Source of the DNA: an uncultured Dialister sp.
GTDB taxonomy: Bacteria > Bacillota > Negativicutes > Veillonellales > Dialisteraceae
Reading direction: 5' to 3'
Assembly: GCA_902462205.1 (NCBI GenBank)
Contig: CABQAR010000003.1
Coordinates: 1 to 64,000 of the forward strand
Length of the DNA stretch: 64,000 bases
A program made the position numbers and the translations under genes. Under the pieces are notes generated by a model. The model saw only the letters and a list, made by a program, of their open reading frames with translations. It was not told where the DNA came from and searched no databases. Below are positions 1 through 8,148 of the stretch, piece after piece; position 1 is the first letter of the stretch; each line of letters begins with the position of its first letter.

Positions 1-667
1 TGCGGAGGTACATGGTCATATCCAGTGCATTGAAGTGCGTCATGAAAGGCCTTGCGTTGGCTCCTCCGTAAAGGGGCTGCAGTACGGGGGTTTCCACTTC
101 AAGGAATCCATGGGAGGTATACCAGTTACGGATGGCCTGGAGCATATTCGCCCTCTTGACGAAGGTCCTGCGCACATCGGGATTCACGATGAGGTCGAGG
201 TATCTCTGGCGGTAACGCTGTTCCTTATCTGTCAGTCCGTGCCATTTTTCAGGAAGGGGACGGAGGGATTTGGAAAGCATCTTGAAGGAAAGGACGCGGA
301 TGGTGACTTCTCCCGTATGGGTAGTGAAGACGGTGCCTTCAATGCCAAGGATGTCGCCCATATCCACCAGTTTGAACAGGCTCCATTCCTTTTCGTCCAG
401 CGTGTCCTTGCGGAAATACACCTGTATATCGCCTTTTTCATCACGAAGCACGCAGAAAGCCGTCTTTCCGTGGCCGCGGATGATCATGATTCGGCCTGCC
501 ACCCTGACATGGGCTTCGCTCTGTTCCAGTTCGGCGGCCTGTGCGTGGATATCATCGGTATGATGGGTCCATTCATACTTTCCGCCGTACGGTTCAAATC
601 CCAATGCGGCAATCTTTTCCAGCTTCTCTCTTCGGATCAGCATCTGGTCATTTAACTTTTCTTCCAT
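1..667 (-). CDS. lysS: Lysine--tRNA ligase, class II (N-terminal part, runs off the window)
   Basis: Charges tRNA-Lys with lysine in the cytoplasm. The 222 visible codons begin MEEKLNDQMLIRREKLEKI and hold the N-terminal OB-fold that binds the anticodon (about residues 55-150: RVAGRIMIIRGHGKTAF, then GDILGIEGTVF). The start of the class II catalytic core follows (RYLDLIVNPDVRRTF, then the motif 1 helix and GFLEVETP). Motifs 2 and 3 lie beyond base 1. The ATG at 667 has AGGAGG about 7 nt upstream. It follows the XRE gene by 18 nt on the same strand, so co-transcription is possible. Identity is firm from the family pattern; only the C-terminal half is unseen. Confidence 0.96.
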   Translation of the reverse strand, partial: MEEKLNDQMLIRREKLEKIAALGFEPYGGKYEWTHHTDDIHAQAAELEQSEAHVRVAGRIMIIRGHGKTAFCVLRDEKGDIQVYFRKDTLDEKEWSLFKLVDMGDILGIEGTVFTTHTGEVTIRVLSFKMLSKSLRPLPEKWHGLTDKEQRYRQRYLDLIVNPDVRRTFVKRANMLQAIRNWYTSHGFLEVETPVLQPLYGGANARPFMTHFNALDMTMYLR

Positions 668-685
668 GGTAAAACCTCCTGAGAA

Positions 686-1393
686 TTAGATGATACTTAA
701 TAAATTCAGCTGTTTCAGCCGTTTTATATCCTCTTTATTGAAGTAAAGCGATTCAATAAATTCCTCGGTTTCTTCCTGAATATTCTTGGCAATGAGGACC
801 TTGCTCGATATAGGCATGATGGGACGGCAGGAAATACTGAGATCCAAAGCCCATTTTATCGGCGAATTCAGATAGGAGGCAGGAATATGGATGATGTATT
901 TATCCATATCCGTGTCTCTGTTACGCAGTTCCATGGTACTTAATGCATCGTAATGTTTTAGGACGCCGTAATATGTATTTTCGCAATTCTGATAGTATTC
1001 GTAATTGTCGATGTTTACATAAACATTGATCTTATAAGTCTGTGGAGCGGTTTCATCAAAAATATCGCAAACGCCTCTGATCAATTGTTTAGATCTGCCA
1101 TCAAAAAAATAGATGTATAAACGGTTAACGCCGGAAAAAAAGGCAGGTATTTTATTATCTTCAGTCAGAGGAGTGACCGGTTTTTCATCATGATAAATCA
1201 ACTCTTCTACCGGTATGTGGAATGCATGGGCCATGTCATAAAGCGTCAGTATATCCATGGAAATCTGGCCGCTTTCATATTTAGATACGGTGGAGACGCT
1301 CTTGCAGATGGAATCAGCCAATTGCTGAAGGCTCATATGTCTTTTTTTTCGATAATATCTAATTCGTTCTCCGAAAATTTGAAGAAGTTCCAT
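686..1393 (-). CDS. XRE-family helix-turn-helix regulator, 235 aa
   Basis: Probable DNA-binding transcription regulator. Residues 5-60 form a classic XRE/Cro helix-turn-helix (GERIRYYRKKRHMSLQQLAD, then VSTVSKYESGQISMDILTLY). The remaining 170 residues have no domain I recognise; they are mixed alpha/beta and rich in Tyr, with no membrane segment, so they may be a ligand or dimerisation domain. It sits just upstream of lysS on the same strand and is divergent from speF across a 624-bp AT-rich gap. It could therefore regulate itself, lysS or the ornithine decarboxylase genes; nothing in the sequence decides which. Confidence 0.8.
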   Translation of the reverse strand: MELLQIFGERIRYYRKKRHMSLQQLADSICKSVSTVSKYESGQISMDILTLYDMAHAFHIPVEELIYHDEKPVTPLTEDNKIPAFFSGVNRLYIYFFDGRSKQLIRGVCDIFDETAPQTYKINVYVNIDNYEYYQNCENTYYGVLKHYDALSTMELRNRDTDMDKYIIHIPASYLNSPIKWALDLSISCRPIMPISSKVLIAKNIQEETEEFIESLYFNKEDIKRLKQLNLLSII

Positions 1394-1876
1394 TTTATAT
1401 TCACTCCATTCTTTGGGATTTCAAATAGAACCATTGACGTAATAATGAAGGAATTTTCATGTTTGATTTTTCATGAATAGATATTTTAGTAAGTGCTAAT
1501 AAATAATTAATTATGAGTCTGTTTGATGGGATGTATCGCTAGCTTTCTTTTAAACGCATGATTGATGGAAGAATAAATGAAAGGTAACGGAGTGTATCCA
1601 GAGTGAAAGTATTCTGCGCATGGTTCAAGAAAAACCATAAACGGTAGAGTATCCGGATTTCCTATATGCAATTTAATTTATTACCTTTTGATTAATTCCA
1701 AAGTCAATGCTAACAAAAATGTATACTTGAATCAAGATGAGTAAGAATACAAAAAAGTCATAAAATTATAACTCTCGCAATCGGTTGATTATTAAAATTG
1801 CCTGAAAACATATATTTTTTATATTTAGAAGAAAAATATGTATGAAGACTCGCCTTTATAAGAAAAAATACCCGCT

Positions 1877-1906
1877 TTGATAATTCATAAAAACCTGTGG
1901 TAGACT
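1877..1906 (+). promoter_or_regulatory. Candidate promoter for speF
   Basis: TTGATA at 1877-1882 and TAGACT at 1901-1906 with an 18-nt spacer, about 110 nt upstream of the speF start. The fit to sigma-70/SigA is moderate. The rest of 1394-1876 is AT-rich and shows no gene or clear element. Confidence 0.4.
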
Positions 1907-1923
1907 GCATTTTGAAGACGAAA

Positions 1924-1969
1924 GAGGTTAACCTCATGTGGTGATGCTCTCCAAGTCAACACAGCTGTG
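1924..1969. promoter_or_regulatory. Two perfect palindromes in the speF leader
   Basis: GAGGTTAACCTC (1924-1935) and CACAGCTGTG (1960-1969) are perfect palindromes between the candidate promoter and the speF start. They could be operator sites, for example for the divergent XRE regulator, or leader hairpins. Function is not established. Confidence 0.35.
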
Positions 1970-2017
1970 AAACGAAAAAGATTAGTACAAAATTTCAATA
2001 TGATGAGAGGGATCGTT

Positions 2018-4195
2018 ATGAAATATTTGAAGCTGGCATATTCTAAGAAGGCAATGGAGCTCTTATATCCTAAGACGAAGCGTACCATTGTCGGGACAGA
2101 AGATACCGATTTTCTTGAAGTAGCAGTTGTGGTGGTGACGGATCAGGAAGTAGAGATTCTGGACAAGCCTGAAATCAAAGCGTTCGGCATTCCGACATTT
2201 CTGGTTCTTACAAAGGGTCAGAAGCTGGATGACAATCTCTTTGGAAAAGTGGGAAGAGTCATTGATTTGTCTGAGTCCAACGGAGACCTGTATGACCGCC
2301 AGATTGAAGCGGCTGCTAAAAAATATGAGCAGGATCTGGTACCGCCGTTTTTCAAAGCGCTCAGGGATTACATTGCGCAGGGAAATAACGGCATGGCAAC
2401 ACCGGGACACCATGGCGGACAGTTCTTCTGTGCGCATCCGGCAGGCAGGCTGATTTATGATTTCTACGGAGAAAATATCTTTAAGAGTGATTTTTCGTCT
2501 TCTGATGTGGCGATGGGGGATCTCCTCATCCATGAAGGCGCACCTGTGGAAGCGGAGAAACATGCGGCACGTGTCTTTAATGCGGATAAGACATACTTCG
2601 TGCTGAACGGGACTTCCGGCTCCAACAAGGTGGTATTGAATGCGGTGCTGGCACCCGGAGATATCGTTCTTTACGACAGAAATAACCATAAATCAGTTTC
2701 CCAGGGCGCACTGGTCCAGGCAGATGCGGTGCCTGTTTATCTGGAAACGGCAAGAAATCCTTATGGATCTATCGGCGGAATTCTGGAAGAATGCTTTGAT
2801 GAAACTTACATCCGGAACCTGATTGCAGAGAAAAATCCTGAAAAGGCAAAGGAAAAACGGCCGATCCGTCTGGCAGTCATCCAGCTGGGAACCTATGACG
2901 GCTGTATCTATAATGCAAGACAGGTTATCGACAGGATCGGGCATCTTTGTGATTACATCCTCTTTGATTCGGCGTGGGTGGGTTATGAACAGTTTATCCC
3001 GATGATGAAGAACTGCAGCCCTCTGCTTCTGGATCTGGGACCGGAAGATCCGGGAATTTTCGTCACACAGTCGGTGCATAAGCAGCAGGCCGGGTTCTCT
3101 CAGGCGTCTTATATCCACAAAAAGGATAAGCACATCAAAGGGCAGGATCGGTATGTACCGCATAAGCGTGTGAACAATGCGTTCATGCTTCATGCTTCCA
3201 CCTCCCCGTTCTATCCGATATTTGCCACTCTTGACGTAAATGCGAGGATGCATGAAGGCGAAGGCGGCAAATACATGTGGATGAATGCTGTTAGAAATGC
3301 GATCGAGCTCAGAAAGGCCATCCTCAGGAACTGCAAATATTTCCGTCCGCTTCTTCCGCCCATCGTGCATGGAAAGAAGTGGGAAGACGGGGACACGGAA
3401 AAAATGGCGAGCGATATGGCTTACTGGGCCTTCGAGCCGGGCGCCAAGTGGCATTCCTTCACGGGATACGGCAAAGAACAGTATTTTATCGATCCCTGCA
3501 AGCTGCAGCTTGTCACCCCCGGAATCGATGTGGAGACCGGCAAGTATGAAAAATTCGGAATCCATGCGAATATTTTGGCGAATTACCTTCGTGAGCATGG
3601 GGTCATCCCTGAAAAATGCGATCTGAATGCCATTTTATTCCTCCTGACTCCGGGTGAATCAATGACGAAGCTGTCCGACCTGGTGTCCAAACTGGTGGAA
3701 TTTGAAAAGCTGATTGATCAGGATGCGTTGATGAAGGATGTCATCCCGGGGATTTATTACCGGTATGAAGATAAATATCAGGGCTATCATATCCGCCAGC
3801 TGTGTCAGGAAATGCACGACTTCTATAAAAAGAGGAATGTCAGTGAGCTTCAGAGAAGACTCTTCCTGCATGATTATCTGCCGGAATATGTGATGACGCC
3901 TCATCGTGCCAATTGCGAGCTTATCCGCGGACATGGGGAACTGGTCCGTCTGGATAAGGCAGGCGGCAGGATGGCACTGGAAGGCGCTCTTCCTTATCCG
4001 CCCGGCATCCTCTGCCAGCAGCCTGGTGAAAGATGGTCTGAAAGCGCCATCAAGTATTTCCTGGCACTGGAGGAAGGAATCAATGAATTGCCCGGGTTTG
4101 CTCCTGAAATACAAGGCGTATATCTGAATAAGGAAAAAGATGGCGTTACCCGAGCTTATGGATATGTCTTGAAAAAAGAGTATGACAAACAGTAA
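2018..4195 (+). CDS. speF: Ornithine decarboxylase, inducible SpeF/SpeC type
   Basis: PLP enzyme that converts ornithine to putrescine and CO2, consuming a proton. The 725-aa length fits the bacterial fold-I family (about 710-730 aa): an N-terminal wing domain, the PLP core, and a C-terminal domain. The Schiff-base lysine is visible as Lys355 in the motif SVHKQQAGFSQ, which matches E. coli SpeF and SpeC. PGHHGGQFF and GTSGSNKVV are core PLP-domain motifs. I chose ATG 2018 because GAGAGGG precedes it; an upstream in-frame ATG at 1967 lacks a ribosome site. potE follows 65 nt downstream, so ornithine rather than lysine or arginine is the likely substrate and acid resistance or polyamine supply the likely role. 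Confidence 0.92.
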   Translation: MKYLKLAYSKKAMELLYPKTKRTIVGTEDTDFLEVAVVVVTDQEVEILDKPEIKAFGIPTFLVLTKGQKLDDNLFGKVGRVIDLSESNGDLYDRQIEAAAKKYEQDLVPPFFKALRDYIAQGNNGMATPGHHGGQFFCAHPAGRLIYDFYGENIFKSDFSSSDVAMGDLLIHEGAPVEAEKHAARVFNADKTYFVLNGTSGSNKVVLNAVLAPGDIVLYDRNNHKSVSQGALVQADAVPVYLETARNPYGSIGGILEECFDETYIRNLIAEKNPEKAKEKRPIRLAVIQLGTYDGCIYNARQVIDRIGHLCDYILFDSAWVGYEQFIPMMKNCSPLLLDLGPEDPGIFVTQSVHKQQAGFSQASYIHKKDKHIKGQDRYVPHKRVNNAFMLHASTSPFYPIFATLDVNARMHEGEGGKYMWMNAVRNAIELRKAILRNCKYFRPLLPPIVHGKKWEDGDTEKMASDMAYWAFEPGAKWHSFTGYGKEQYFIDPCKLQLVTPGIDVETGKYEKFGIHANILANYLREHGVIPEKCDLNAILFLLTPGESMTKLSDLVSKLVEFEKLIDQDALMKDVIPGIYYRYEDKYQGYHIRQLCQEMHDFYKKRNVSELQRRLFLHDYLPEYVMTPHRANCELIRGHGELVRLDKAGGRMALEGALPYPPGILCQQPGERWSESAIKYFLALEEGINELPGFAPEIQGVYLNKEKDGVTRAYGYVLKKEYDKQ

Positions 4196-4212
4196 TTCAA
4201 TCAACTGTTTCT

Positions 4213-4245
4213 ATCCGTCGGGCCTGATCTGGCCCTGAAACGGAT
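4213..4245 (+). promoter_or_regulatory. Hairpin between speF and potE
   Basis: ATCCGT (4213-4218) pairs with ACGGAT (4240-4245), and GGGCC (4220-4224) pairs with GGCCC (4231-4235) around a 6-nt loop. There is no T-run, so it is not an intrinsic terminator. It may be an RNA stability or processing element that tunes potE relative to speF. Confidence 0.5.
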
Positions 4246-4260
4246 TGAAGGGAGTGTATC

Positions 4261-5604
4261 ATGAGTAATAAAGGGAAAATGAGTGTCACCCAGCTGACGA
4301 TATTGACAGCAGTCAATATGATGGGGTCTGGGATCATCATGCTGCCGGCAAAGCTTGCGGAAGTGGGTGGATTATCCATTGTATCGTGGATAGTAACCGC
4401 ATTGGGGTCTATGTGCCTGGCATATGTGTTTGCCAAATGCGGCATGTACAGCAGAAAACAGGGCGGCATGAACGGTTATTCGGAATATGCCTTTGGCAAA
4501 TCGGGAAGTTTCCTGTGCAGTACTACATACAGTTTTTCTCTGGTCATCGCTAATATCGCGATTGCAATTTCCGCGGTGGGGTACGGTGCGACTTTCCTTG
4601 GTCTGGAATTGAATCCGCTTATAACCTGTGCGGCGACGATAGGGGTTCTCTGGCTGACAACGATCCCAAATTTAGGCGGCGCTGGCATCACGGGACGGAT
4701 TGGAAGTGTTACGATCTGGGGTGTCATCCTTCCGATATTTACCCTTTGTACGGTGGGCTGGTTCTTTTTCTCCGGCGATATGTACATGACAAACTGGAAT
4801 GTGCATGACATGCCATTCGGCGAGGCAGCGACTAATGCGATTACCATGACATTATGGTCATTTCTCGGTATGGAGTCGGCCTGTGCCAACTGCGATACTG
4901 TCGAAAATCCGGAAAAGAGTGTTCCGGTCGCGGTGCTGGGAGGCACGATCCTCTGTGCGGTTGTATATATCGTTTCTACAAACGTGATGTTCGGAATGCT
5001 TCCGGCAAAGGAAATATTTGAAAGTTCGGCTCCGTTCGGATTGGCTTTTGCTGCCATGTTTAACGGAACGGCAGGCAAAATCGTCATGGGAATGATGTGC
5101 GTGGCTTGTCTGGGCTCTCTGCTGGGCTGGCAGTTTACCGTTGCCAATGTATTCAAGATGGCTGCAGATGCAGGCTACATGCCGAAGTTCTTTGCCGGTG
5201 TAACGAAGAGCGGAACCCCGGTCAGAGGGATGCTTATATTAGGCGGAGTACAGACGTTGCTTGCCTTGATGACCATCAGTCCGACATTGAACGAGCAGTT
5301 TGAACGTTTAGTCAATCTTGCGACCATTACCAATATTATCCCGTACATCCTATCCATGGCCGCCGCTACACTTATCCTTAAGGCGGCAGGCAGGCCACAG
5401 GATGTTAAATTTACAGGCTTTATAGCCATAGTTGCCTCTGTTTACAGCCTGTATGCATGTTATGCTTCCGGATTCGAAGCAATGACATATGGCGGTCTCT
5501 TCACCTTCGCCTGCTGGACATTCTACGGATTTATCGGAGACAGGTTTCCTGAAGAATCCAAAGGCGGCACAAATGGGCAGGCAGCACTGGTCGCAGACAA
5601 TTGA
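4261..5604 (+). CDS. potE: Putrescine:ornithine antiporter PotE
   Basis: Inner-membrane APC-superfamily exchanger that imports ornithine and exports putrescine, completing the SpeF acid-consuming cycle. The 447-aa protein has about 12 hydrophobic segments. Its N-terminus (QLTILTAVNMMGSGIIMLPA, then LAEVG) and the stretches SRKQGGMNGYSEYAFGKSG and IANIAIAISAVGYG are near-identical in pattern to E. coli PotE, more so than to CadB or AdiC. GGAG precedes the ATG. It forms a transcription unit with speF and is closed by the terminator at 5728. Confidence 0.93.
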   Translation: MSNKGKMSVTQLTILTAVNMMGSGIIMLPAKLAEVGGLSIVSWIVTALGSMCLAYVFAKCGMYSRKQGGMNGYSEYAFGKSGSFLCSTTYSFSLVIANIAIAISAVGYGATFLGLELNPLITCAATIGVLWLTTIPNLGGAGITGRIGSVTIWGVILPIFTLCTVGWFFFSGDMYMTNWNVHDMPFGEAATNAITMTLWSFLGMESACANCDTVENPEKSVPVAVLGGTILCAVVYIVSTNVMFGMLPAKEIFESSAPFGLAFAAMFNGTAGKIVMGMMCVACLGSLLGWQFTVANVFKMAADAGYMPKFFAGVTKSGTPVRGMLILGGVQTLLALMTISPTLNEQFERLVNLATITNIIPYILSMAAATLILKAAGRPQDVKFTGFIAIVASVYSLYACYASGFEAMTYGGLFTFACWTFYGFIGDRFPEESKGGTNGQAALVADN

Positions 5605-5727
5605 CGGATAATTTCTTTCTATAATGAGGATGATCTTTGGCATTGCCTGCGATAAGAGCTTCAGATTCAGGGATAATGAAGCTGTTTACCGTGTGGCGGC
5701 TCAAGATTATTGGAAAGTATAGTGTAT

Positions 5728-5762
5728 AAAACCCCGGGAATACATATTCCCGGGGTTTTATC
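5728..5762 (+). terminator. Rho-independent terminator of speF-potE
   Basis: A perfect 14-bp stem (AAAACCCCGGGAAT, 5728-5741, with ATTCCCGGGGTTTT, 5746-5759) and a 4-nt loop, ending in T-rich sequence. Confidence 0.93.
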
Positions 5763-5921
5763 TTGCGTTTATATCATATGCATTTGTTCATGAAAACCCT
5801 GTTACATGGTTTTTGTTACTGTGTCTGTAAATCCGGACTGACCAAGCTGTAAACTTCGGATCAAATAAAGAAGGTGTATTTCCATATCTTTTCATATATA
5901 TAATGATTCATTATAAGGAAT

Positions 5922-6187
5922 GATTTTGACAGCAGGATCTATCTGGTCTGCCGGAAAGACGACGCTCTTGCAGGGAAAGATTCAATTGCAGCAGAGGATC
6001 TGGGCGGGTGATCGTCCTTTCTCCCGGATTTCTCAATGACCATACCGGCGAATTTGCCTGGATTCCATTTGATTGTGAGGAAGTCATTCCGTGTGCCCTG
6101 TATACCCACGCGGCAGATACAAAATGGAGCATCAATCATTTCATCGATGTAATCAGAGCGCAGTATCCATCGGAATATCCCTACTGA
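5922..6187 (+). pseudogene. LysR-type regulator remnant (C-terminal effector domain)
   Basis: Reading from 5922 gives DFDSRIYLVCRKDDALAG, then KDSIAAEDLGG and a stop. A shift of one frame at about 6008 continues as RVIVLSPGF, FAWIPFDCEEVIP and TKWSINHFIDVIRAQYP, ending at 6187. The pattern (bitter-end 'R x Y L V C R K D D A L A' and a closing helix before the stop) fits the substrate-binding domain of a LysR regulator. There is no start codon, no helix-turn-helix and one frameshift, so this is a decayed fragment of about 88 codons. The rest of 5763-6336 carries no gene that I can support. Confidence 0.6.
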
Positions 6188-6242
6188 TTTCCATCCTTGA
6201 GACGTCTGCAAAACGGAAAAGCTTGAGTAGTTTTATATTTGT

Positions 6243-6258
6243 AATTCAAATTTGAATT
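6243..6258. promoter_or_regulatory. 16-bp perfect palindrome upstream of ybhG (candidate TetR operator)
   Basis: AATTCAAATTTGAATT is a perfect 16-bp palindrome located 78 nt before the ybhG start. TetR-family repressors bind palindromes of this size, and the operon ends with a CecR-like TetR gene, so autoregulation through this site is a reasonable inference. Confidence 0.5.
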
Positions 6259-6336
6259 TGATATTATAAAGGAAATAATGATCGTCAGAAAATCGATGTT
6301 CCTCCGGTTCGGGGCGTCGTGGAAAGGACGTTTGAA

Positions 6337-7347
6337 ATGGAATTTTTGAAGAGCCATAAAAAACTGCTTGTGATTGTGGTACTGCTTCTGGCCGTGTGCG
6401 TGGCAGGATATGTCTTTTATAAGGACAGCCGCGCGGACAAGGGGGCGCTCGTCCTCTATGGGAATGTGGATATCCGGCAGGTATCGCTCGCCTTCAACAG
6501 CAGCGAACGGATCGAGGAAATGCTGAAAGAAGAGGGGGATTCGGTGAAGGCAGGAGAAATTCTGGCGAAGCTGAATACCCGTCCGCTGGAGCTTGCCATT
6601 GCTAAGGAGAAGGCGTCCATCGCCCAGCAGGAAGCAACGGTGGCCAAGCTGCACAACGGTTCCCGTCCGGAGGAAATCATGCAGGCGGAAGCGCAGGTGG
6701 ACGCGTTGGCGGCGGAAGAAAATAATGCCCGTGTGTATTATGAACGGATCTCCGGCCTTTTAGAGCAGGGCGCGGTCAGCCGTCAGAGCGCGGATGATGC
6801 GGAAGCACGGTGGAAAGCGGCAGCGTCGAATCTGGCAAACGCGCAGGCGGCACTTTCTCTGGCGAATACGGGGCCGAGAAGCGAAGATATCGCGGCGGCG
6901 GAAGCCCAGCTGGAAGCGCTCCGAGTAGGCCTGAAAAACGATGAATACAACCTGAGCCAGGCGACGCTTGTGGCTCCGCAGGACGGCATCATCCGTTCCC
7001 GCCTGCTGGAACCGGGCGACATGGCGTCTCCGCAGAAGCCTGTATATATGATCGGGCTCGGAAATAAGAAGTGGATCCGTGCCTATGTGCCTGAAAGCCG
7101 TCTGGGAGAGATCAGGGAAGGCATGGAGGCAAAGGTATACATCGACAGTTTCCCGAACGAAGCGATAGACGGGCAGGTAGGCTACATTTCCGATACGGCG
7201 GAATTTACGCCGAAGTCCGTCCAGACGGAAGAATTGCGCACATTGCTCCTTTATGAGGTCCGCATCTACGTGGATGACAAAGAAAACCGTCTGCGCATGG
7301 GGATGCCGGCAACGGTGAAGTTTTGCGGAATTAGGAATTTGGAATGA
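6337..7347 (+). CDS. ybhG: HlyD/YbhG-family periplasmic adaptor of an ABC efflux pump
   Basis: Membrane-fusion subunit linking an inner-membrane ABC exporter to an outer-membrane channel. The 336-aa protein has one N-terminal membrane anchor (residues 9-26), a biotinyl-lipoyl half motif (DSVKAGEILAKLNTRPLEL), an alpha-helical hairpin rich in Ala, Glu and Gln (about 80-195), then the second lipoyl half (ATLVAPQDGIIRSRLLEPGD) and a beta-barrel. ATG 6337 has AAAGGACG upstream; a GTG at 6319 is the alternative. Gene order with the next four genes matches E. coli ybhGFSR with cecR. The last codons (GIRNLE) come from the repeat that begins at about 7328, so the native C-terminus has been replaced or trimmed. 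Confidence 0.87.
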   Translation: MEFLKSHKKLLVIVVLLLAVCVAGYVFYKDSRADKGALVLYGNVDIRQVSLAFNSSERIEEMLKEEGDSVKAGEILAKLNTRPLELAIAKEKASIAQQEATVAKLHNGSRPEEIMQAEAQVDALAAEENNARVYYERISGLLEQGAVSRQSADDAEARWKAAASNLANAQAALSLANTGPRSEDIAAAEAQLEALRVGLKNDEYNLSQATLVAPQDGIIRSRLLEPGDMASPQKPVYMIGLGNKKWIRAYVPESRLGEIREGMEAKVYIDSFPNEAIDGQVGYISDTAEFTPKSVQTEELRTLLLYEVRIYVDDKENRLRMGMPATVKFCGIRNLE

Positions 7348-8110
7348 GGAATTAGGAATTGAGGTGCGCCACGGCAAATCGTATAGCGGCGAGAAAATAG
7401 TAAACAGTGGCCGGAAGACAGAAGTCGGATTTCAGATATCAGATATCAGAAAATGGAAATCAGAAGTCAGAGGGCAGAAAAAGTAGATAGTTGGTAGTTC
7501 TTAGTGATTAGTTTTTTAGAATCGGCTAGCAAATATGTGTACATACACTTGCCCCTATCGACGGCTGCGCCGCCACTTCCCCCGCGTGCGGTGGAAGCCT
7601 GCGGATCGTATTTAACGACTGCAATCCTTGCCCAGATTCTTACCGTTCCCGTTGGTCGGGTATGGCGTCTCTGCCACTGCATCCGTGAAGGACTACGATT
7701 CATGCGTCATTTCATTCCTTCAAAAATCGTTCGCTTGTCATCGTTCCTTTTCATAGGCATTTTCACGGAATCGAACATTGTATTTTATCCATTGCTCGAG
7801 AATGACGGGCAAGGGCGATCTGCCTTTATCGGTATTGCCTGTCTGCCGTCATCCTCGAGCGGTAAGAAGAATAGAATGTTTACAGATGGGTATCTCAAAT
7901 AAGACGATGAGCGAAGGATCTGGCAGAGGATACAGGTAAGAATAAAAAATAAAAAAGCCCTTTTCTTCAGAAGAGGGGGGTAGTCGGAGACTGATGGGTA
8001 ATGCCTTCCAGGCGGAAGGGAAGGAATCAATTCCTGAAAATGGCAAATAGAGGTTGGCAGCCGGTAACCAGTAATCAGTAGTCAGTAACTAATAACTAAC
8101 AACTATCGAT
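7328..8110. repeat. Mosaic non-coding repeat inserted between ybhG and ybhF
   Basis: No gene is supported here. The stretch is built from modules that recur at 19204-20860: an AATTAGGAATT-rich block with GTCAGAAG-like runs (7328-7516); a GCCCCTATCGACGG block (about 7548-7630); a block with the inverted pair CTCGAGAATGACGG (7795) and CCGTCATCCTCGAG (7846-7859); a GCGAAGGATCTGG tail (about 7912); and a hairpin block with CTTCAGAAGAGG (about 7963). It closes with a short run of AGTCAGTAACTAATAACTAAC. There is no transposase and no obvious target-site duplication. Confidence 0.85.
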
Positions 8111-8148
8111 TGACAACGAATGAAAAGAGCCGAGAACAGAGGAAAATA

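Noticed and set aside
2063..4204. Minus-strand open frames opposite speF
   Set aside because: They are shadows of a 725-codon gene with a complete PLP motif set.
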